From contig NC_030987.1 of NCBI RefSeq assembly GCF_000149955.1, forward strand, positions 1,427,387 through 1,491,386: a stretch of DNA of 64,000 nt, given 5' to 3'. Made by a program: the position numbers and the translations under genes. Source of the stretch: Fusarium oxysporum f. sp. lycopersici 4287 (Eukaryota > Ascomycota > Sordariomycetes > Hypocreales > Nectriaceae). Shown piece by piece: positions 57,624 through 64,000 of the stretch. A model generated the notes under the pieces. It worked only from the letters and a program-made list of their open reading frames with translations. It did not search any database and was not told the origin of the DNA. Positions within the stretch are counted from its first letter, which is position 1; every line of letters begins with the position of its first letter.

Positions 57624-58140
57624 GTTCTCTTTCTGGTCTAGGTAGAGCGAAACGATCACCACCGATAGAAGTCTGTCGAACAAAACAGCCAAGAATAGAT
57701 CAGGTCAATTATATGCAAGATAAGGTGAGCATAATGCAGGAGTTGCATTGCTATTTTAGCAACTCTACATAGTTTAATAGCAATTCTAACCATATTACAG
57801 TGGCTTCAGCATTATGCACTTAGGCAAACCTTAAACGTGCTTAACTGAATACATCTACTGGCACGTGAGCGCGCGATGCCTTTCAACGCGTGGCTTTCAT
57901 CAGGGCGACTTGCACCCAGAGAACATCAAGACCGCGGGCGGTAACCAAAGTTTGGCCGAATTGAGGGCGCGTCTCATCATGCGATGAAATTATCGACTTT
58001 TCTAAGAGTTTGAGCTGACTCACGCTGCCAAAATTGACATCTGCAGAGTCGTTGGTGCACCTCTAGCCCAACCTCTGACGCGATCTTCAGTGACCAGCGC
58101 CTTATCCCTTTCATAGCTCAGACAAAGCCTGCTCATCACA

Positions 58141-60437
58141 ATGCCACCGGCAGTCACATACGATGGAGTCGAAGGTGCGGAGGGCGGTACCATATTCAAG
58201 GATCGGAAGTTTTGGCTGTCACATCGAGTACCGATGAGAAACCGATGGACAGAGCTTATCACGGTATGTTGATCCAGCAAACTCATTCACGCGCTGTCGC
58301 TGATTTTAAGATAGCAAAATGGTGGCAAGGTCGTGATGCTGGAAAAACATGCTGATATGCTCATTGCGGACCATCTCAGAAAAAAAGATGCCCCCCCTGG
58401 ATCCTATTCATGGAAGTTTATTGAGGACTCTGTGAAGAACGGGTATATCCAAATCAAGGATAAGTACCTAATAGGACGCCATCCAGACGAGCCAAGACCG
58501 GTGGGCAGCAATCAAGCCAAAAAGTCAACACGGACAAAGTTTACTGCTGAGGATGACGCGAAACTTACTAGGTGGGCACTAAACCATCCAGACGAACAGA
58601 AAGGAAACCAGATATGGTACGAGTACGAAAGGATTGTAAGTTTTCGCAAATAAGGCGACGCAAATTAAGCTCACATGCGTAGAATCCTCGACATACTGCA
58701 CAATCTTGGCGTGATCACTGGATCAAAAAGCTGCAGTTCCTGGATAGGAAAAAATTGGAGAGTATGGCAGCCTCTGCGCCTGCAGAAGCCGGCCCCGTTG
58801 CGAGCACCTCAGAAAACACTGCGGAAGACCACAATACCGTTATCAGAGTCCCACGGAAGGCTGCCGTTCAAAGGGCCCCTGCACAACGCGTGAACAACCA
58901 AGTAGACGCTGGCCCTATCCGCAGAGCACCACAACCTCAACCTACGACAGTGCCATCACAAGGCCCGAGAGAAGCTAACAAACCTCGGCCATCAATAGAA
59001 GATGGTCAAGAAGAAGAAGAACAAGAACAAGAAGAAGAAGCTCTCGCTCTTCTGAGGTACAACTGGTATCAAGATCTTGACGAGTATATCAAAGTCACCG
59101 AGAGAGACATCAAGAGAAGTCTTAACATCAATGGAAAGAAGATAGAGTTATTTGATCTTATGCTAGCTGCCCGGGATGCGCCAGTATCACAGGACAGCCA
59201 ATTGACCGACTGGTACAGGGTCGCGGAAAACCTAGGCTTTGTTGAACCAGATCAGCACACTGTCAACGAGTTACATCTCTGCTATGAAGAGAACCTCATG
59301 GACTTCCTCGAGATAATGGAGAGCTTCGAAGTAAACAGCGAGGATGCAGACCCTGAGTCACAAGGTGCAGCTCCTGACATGGACCCCAGTCAGGACATTG
59401 ACTTCGAGGACGGTCAAGAGCGCGGTTTACTGCAAAGCCAGGTACCATCCTCACCCCCAATCGCCGCGTCAAGTTTGAAACGAACCGCTGGTGAGCCTCC
59501 CTTAGCCTCACCGGAGCGCTTTAAGAAAAGACGCTACAGTAAGGACATGGAGATACCGTCTACACCCGACGCCGAAGAAACTTCCAAGCTACAGCGTGCC
59601 CAAGAAACATCTCCTGGTGTACTAAGAACCTCTCAGTGGCTAGGTTATATTGGTGAAAGCGAAGCTTCGCAACACCTTCCACCCCTTCCCCCGATGCAAG
59701 AAGAATCACAAGATCTCGGGACACGGCCAGCATTAAGGCAGGATACTCGACACCAATCTGTGGATATTTCACTGCCAGATCATCCAGCTTTGGATACTAC
59801 ACCAATACCATTGCACCTGAATAAACATCGCCAGCAGATATCCTCTCGTGAGAGACAGCGAGAATCACACGCTCAGCCCATGAGACGACATCATGACAGC
59901 AGCTTTACAGAACAAATCGCTCCCAGACGAGCTGTTTCCTCTGCGAAACCGAACCCAAAACCAAGCACCCGAACAGTTCGACGGTCTCTTCCAGCCTCCT
60001 TCGACTCTTCCCGAGCTATTCCCAGGATAAACCAGCCTCAGAGCTCAGAGAAGTCTAATTCTCGAGAAATTCAGAAATGGATAACTCGCTATGAATCAAT
60101 GGGCTACCCCCGCCAATTTGTCGTGGAAGCCCTCAAACGTACCACCCTTACACCTGGAAAATCGGCCCTTCTAGTCATGAAGCATCTTAGTGAAGGACGC
60201 GATGTGCCTTCTCACCACGAGGGTATCTGGACAGACCGTGACGATGCGGATTTGGACTTTGCTACGAGTGTGGACTTTCACCGTTCTCCAGCTGACGATA
60301 GCGAAGAACTTCAACAGGAGCGCGCTCAGAAAGCTCACAACCGGCTTGTCAACAAACATGGCTTTCAGAGGTTTAACTTAAGAAAGGCTTTTCTCGAGGC
60401 CCAAGCAAAAGAAGGCGGTAGCCACCTGGAGGGATAG
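58141..60437 (+). CDS. rap1: Telomere protein Rap1
   Basis: Three exons: 58141-58263, 58315-58635, 58683-60437, about 732 residues; both introns are phase 0 (51 and 47 nt). Residues about 17-100 look like a BRCT domain (TIFKDRKFWLSHRVPMRNRW, TELITQNGGKVV, ending IKDKYLIGRHP). Residues 112-168 are the Rap1-type Myb domain: TKFTAEDDAKLTRWALNHPD, GNQIWYEYERINPRHTAQSW, RDHWIKKL, interrupted by the second intron. An acidic E/Q tract precedes a helical domain at about 269-362 that resembles an ARID domain (IELFDLMLAARDAP, DWYRVAENLGFVEPDQHTVN, LHLCYEENLMDFLE). A long disordered region follows, then the Rap1 C-terminal domain (about 608-725: WITRYESMGYPRQFVVEALK, and the end part FQRFNLRKAFLEAQ). 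Rap1 caps telomeres through partner proteins and regulates telomere length. It is divergent from NIMA and convergent with TAF2. Confidence 0.92.
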
Positions 60438-61184
60438 GATCTCTTCCAGTGGTTTGACGCACTTGATATGGGCATATAAGTCGAGAGTTGGGCAGTTGTT
60501 TACTCATAGTGGGAGGGGCGCGGCGTACCTCTTGCTTAAGACGAAACGAAGATACATTGCTTAATACCCAATTTGAATCTGAAACCAGGATGCCTTCATA
60601 AAGTGCTCTTCACTAATACCTTGGGTGGTATTCGACATGCATGAAGTAGTCAGAACATCACGGGGGTGACTATCATTGACGGGATATCCTGATGAATGGT
60701 CCCCAAATCTGCCTACATACTCATCACGTCTCATTGCATCCCTCTCACTCATCAGGGCTTTCGCATACTATGTTGCGCTCCCAACGCCAGAAAATGCAGT
60801 TTTTCAGTGACCTCTGCCCCTATACCAAATGCGTGAAACACCACAAACCAGCTTCCATAAATTCCTGCAACTTCTCGTTCGAACGTAATGGTAAAAATTC
60901 TTTTCCTCATTCCCCGCGTATTGCATCTTGCGTTCAATTCACATCACATTCTTATGCTCCTATTGACATTGACGTTGTTTAATGGCTCCTCGTCACTAGC
61001 CACACTTACTTGCCAGGTCCCCAGAGGGACGAGTAAGAGGCCAAAATGATAGTAAGTTTGGTGGCAGCATATTATTTGCCAGTAGGCGGACTGCAAACTG
61101 CTCCATGATTGAGCCGAACTTGCTGCAATCAGTGGGCTGCTTTAGCATCAGTCAGCGAGATGATGTCCCCTTCGGCTTCAATTT
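60438..61184. other. Spacer between convergent rap1 and TAF2
   Basis: About 0.75 kb holding two 3' UTRs. No ORF with recognisable content. Confidence 0.6.
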
Positions 61185-64000
61185 TTAGGGGGCTGGTGGT
61201 GGTTGAGGCTTTCGAATAAGCTTGATCTTGGGCCGCTGAGTAGGCGCTGCTGCAGGAGGGGGTGTGCTCGTGGCAGGACTTGCAGACTTAGGCTTCGGTG
61301 TAGGGTTCGAAGGAGTATTTAGTGAGACCTTTCTCTCCGGTGTAGGATGTGGCGATGACGCCGGGCCTCCAGGCAACGGTCTTCGCGCCGCGTCTCCAGG
61401 AAGAGGTTTTCTGGCGGGTTTGGCCGTGATGGAATCTGATCTTGAGCTCAGAGAAGGGGCAGAGCCGTCTCTTGGCGCCCCTGAGGGGAGAGATACTCGG
61501 CCATTACCGTTTGGTTTCTTTTCTTTCCTCAACAAAGGAGCAAGACGGTTTGGGGCAACCCTTAAGGTGATGATTTTGCTCTTTTTCTTCTTGGGGATAC
61601 CCGAATCAAATGGCTTATCAACCTTTGCGCGTTTTGGTGCCGGGGTATGCTGTTCATCCTTCTCAGGTCGAGGACGCTTGATACTAGAAGCAGATGAGGG
61701 TTCAGGGGGCCAAGATGGTTTGGATCCCGATGAAGACGTAGCACTTGCTTGTCGAGACAGACCTGGTGATGCAACAATGGTATCTCTTTCTTGCTTTGGT
61801 AGAGTGGGCTTTGGACTTTGAACAACTGGAGAGGCACTGGCGCTGGGTCGCTGAGGTGGAGGAACGCTTGGGCGTTGGGCAGAGGCTGTCTTGTGGGTGT
61901 TGATCTTGATAGAAGATGTTTTCTGCAAAGGTGCAGGTCGCTTCTGCTCAATGATAGGGGCAGGCGGAGCGGGAGGTGGAAGAGGTGGTGCTTGTACGAT
62001 TGGCTCCCGGGGTGTCGTCCTGTAATGAGCTTTGAATTTCATGATCAACTGTCCAAGTTAGCACCAGCACATACTTGCTTGTAAATAATGTAGCACTTAC
62101 GCGATTAGAGAGCTGCTGCACAGGCCTCTCGACCTTCCAAGCCTTTGGTAAGGGGAGCGTAATAACCCAATCGCCAGCCTCCTCAAACATCATCGCCGCT
62201 AAATCTAGCATACTTTCCATCTCACCACGGCCGAGACTCGGATGATCCAACGCCTTACGCATCGCGATGCTATAGTGTCGTTCGTCGCCTCCGTAGGTTT
62301 CATCCATCTCTCTTCGTAAAGCCTTGAGCGCTGCATCCAGGTTCTCTTTTCTCGCAAACATCTCTTTTCTTGCCTCGATCTCCTGAGCACTGTCCTGCAC
62401 AAGCAGAAGATCTCCCTCATCTTCTGGCCGAGGGTCGTTCTTAACAACCTTAGCATGCTCTCCGAAAGCGATGGCTGCGAGTCCGGAGGCAGCGGCCTCA
62501 ATGAGTTTGTTTCGCACGTACGGTGACCGGTCGGTAATAAGCGAGTATGTTAAGAATGAGAACACTGTCGGATCCAACATAGCCCCCAGGTCAATCAGAG
62601 CCTCGAAGGCCTTGATCCGAATAAGATCTCTCGTTCCGTCCAACAGATATTGCCCGAAATCACTGTACTTCTTTGGGATTACTTCCGCCTTCATCAATCG
62701 TTGTTTGGCACTTAGACCAGCAATAGTCCAAACGTTCTGGTATGAATGGGTCCATTCATCTCGCCGTAAAACTCTCTCGATTTGCTCTATGGCCCTTTCG
62801 AGGAACTGCTTCTCGTCCTCATTAGGAATTTTGTTCTGCATCGCAAACCAATCATCTTGCTTGGAAGGGATGAGAGACGTAGCAAGAGCCTCCACAAGGG
62901 TAGCGATGTAAAAGTGGTCAGAATATGGGTTGTCCTCATTGTTGTTGAAGAGAAGTTGGTCCAGAATGAACTGGCGAGCGTCAAGCGGACATTTGTAAGT
63001 GTGAGCATCTCTCACTTGAGCGATGGCTTTGATAATAGCACACTGAACATTGTATTGCTTCTTGTCGGAAAAGTCATTCGGCTTTGGTTGGTTCGTACCT
63101 TTGTGGCAGAACATTTCGCTGAAAGCCTTCATCAGTTGTCGAAGGCCAAGCATTGATAGATCCTTGATGTTGGCCTGTCGTGGTAGAGCTTCAGCAGCCA
63201 TGGTTCGGATACCATGAAAGTAGCGGCGGTCCACAAGCGTCCTGGTAAGAAAACCTGACGCGATGGGGTGCAAAGGGCCATGGGTCAGGTAAAGCATAGC
63301 ATCCTGCTGAGCAACGACATCTCTATCTTGTTGCAATTGTGACACGTACATGTACGGCTCAAGAGTCCGCTTCATATCGCAAGACCATTCAAAGTCGGCA
63401 TCTACACGTATCCATTCGTACGACTCTTGGTCCATCTTTCGTTCAGTTTCGGGGTCCCAATCAATCAACTCCCATTGTGCCTGTTCGTCTGGCGTCTGCA
63501 GAACGTCGCCCAAGCAGTAGAGGAGCGCATCATCCAAGTTCTCCGCATCCATACTGGCACCAACGTTTTGCTTTTCCTTCATGCGACGCGTGCGCTTGAG
63601 CCGCTTGTACTTCGTATTGTATGGAATCTCGAATTTGGTAGACCTTGTGGCATCTTCGCGGATTTCCAGAATATGCTCGTAAGGCGTTCCATCGGCTTCA
63701 TGGATTCGTACCGTCATCGGTCCTGTAAACAGAGGCTGTACTTCGCCTGGCTTAACACCAGAGCGGCGCTCCTTGACGACGCGTAGGAAATCATTCTTGT
63801 CTAGCGGCGGCTTCTTCGCTGTCTGGAATTGAATCTGGTTTAGCGTAAGCTCAACACAGAGCCTCTTCTTGTTGAATTTCGCCTTGACATCAAATCGCGG
63901 GCATCCTGAACCGTAAACCCACTGGCTCCAGAAGCTCTCAAGCCGATACTTTGCCCCCTTCTCACAAGTTGTTCGGAATTTCTCTGTTTCAAGGATAGTA
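61185..64000 (-). CDS. taf2: TFIID subunit TAF2, C-terminal part (5' end off window)
   Basis: Minus strand: exon from the right edge to 62101, intron 62100-62049 (52 nt, phase 0), last exon 62048-61185. About 920 residues are visible; the true start lies beyond 64000. The sequence shows SFWSQWVYGSGCPRFDVKAK, then KRLCVELTLNQIQ, a TAF2 block that follows the aminopeptidase-like domain. Next come WIRVDADFEWSCDMKRTLEP, YMYVSQLQQDRDVVAQQDA, and YFHGIRTMAAEALPRQA, then a long HEAT-like helical region, all typical of TAF2 (TSM1/CIF150). The last exon encodes a low-complexity Pro/Ser/Lys tail of about 290 residues with short basic motifs (KKKKSKIITLRVAP near its middle and RPKIKLIRKP at the end). 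TAF2 contacts the initiator element in TFIID at core promoters. The in-frame ATG at 63717 is internal, since the conserved frame continues past it to the window edge. Confidence 0.94.

Larger units (their letters stand above)
57206..58140. promoter_or_regulatory. Divergent NIMA-rap1 promoter region
   Basis: The 935 bp between the two start codons must drive both genes. Visible elements are an RFX-type X-box (57546-57559), a 16-bp GATA palindrome (57600-57615), a TGACGTC CRE-like core (57617-57623) and an inverted AGTTGC/GCAACT pair with a short spacer at about 57741-57767. A pyrimidine/purine-biased stretch covers the NIMA leader (57360-57410). Confidence 0.6.

Noticed and set aside
63715..63717. 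ATG at 63717 as the start of TAF2
   Set aside because: The frame stays open upstream to the window edge and encodes conserved TAF2 sequence, so this Met is internal.
1..64000. Secondary-metabolite cluster, CRISPR array or complete transposon
   Set aside because: No synthase, tailoring-enzyme set, spacer-repeat array, transposase or reverse transcriptase domain was seen on either strand.

Overview
The window is nuclear DNA from a filamentous ascomycete. Introns are short (about 46-100 nt) with GTRNGT-type donors, proteins are of fungal type (NIMA kinase, Rap1, Atg29, an MtfA-like zinc finger), and there are no operons. The protein set and intron style suggest a sordariomycete, and a Fusarium/Nectriaceae-like genome is my best guess; the genus is an inference. 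I recognise eleven protein-coding loci, two of them cut by the window edges, plus one low-confidence tandem pair of small ORFs. Layout: the left 9.5 kb is gene-dense housekeeping DNA: a DUF255/SPATA20-like thioredoxin-fold protein (minus, 3' end missing), ATG29 with a 10-nt microexon, an Arb2-domain protein, then a divergent pair consisting of a mitochondrial TPR membrane protein (minus) and a tRNA threonylcarbamoyladenosine dehydratase (plus). After about 6 kb with no supportable gene comes an Est1/SMG7-type protein with an N-terminal C2H2 finger (15.5-17.8 kb). Another gene-free stretch of about 7.8 kb precedes a GRDP-like (DUF1399) protein (25.6-27.5 kb). The next 9.3 kb holds only gene debris, notably a GH18 chitinase fragment fused within a few bases to a sucrose/alpha-glucoside transporter fragment near 31.7 kb. 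An MtfA-like C2H2 regulator stands alone at 36.8-37.8 kb, followed by about 14.8 kb without a confident gene. That stretch contains microsatellites and a tandem duplication of a roughly 670-bp unit (45.35-46.7 kb), each copy carrying an open 130-codon frame. The right 11.5 kb is dense again: a small coiled-coil, histidine-rich-tailed protein with an apparent one-base frameshift in a G6 run, NIMA kinase (minus), Rap1 (plus; shares a 0.94-kb divergent promoter with NIMA) and the C-terminal part of TAF2 (minus, 5' end missing). The genes do not form an obvious pathway or secondary-metabolite cluster. Thematic links are telomere/RNA biology (Est1-like, Rap1, Arb2-like), mitochondrial/tRNA functions (TPR protein, TCD), and nuclear control (NIMA, TAF2, MtfA). 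The contrast between compact conserved blocks and long gene-poor, debris-bearing gaps is the main large-scale structure. I saw no convincing novel multi-gene system; the most unusual items are the ATG29 microexon, the chimeric pseudogene junction, the tandem ORF unit and several long palindromes in promoters.
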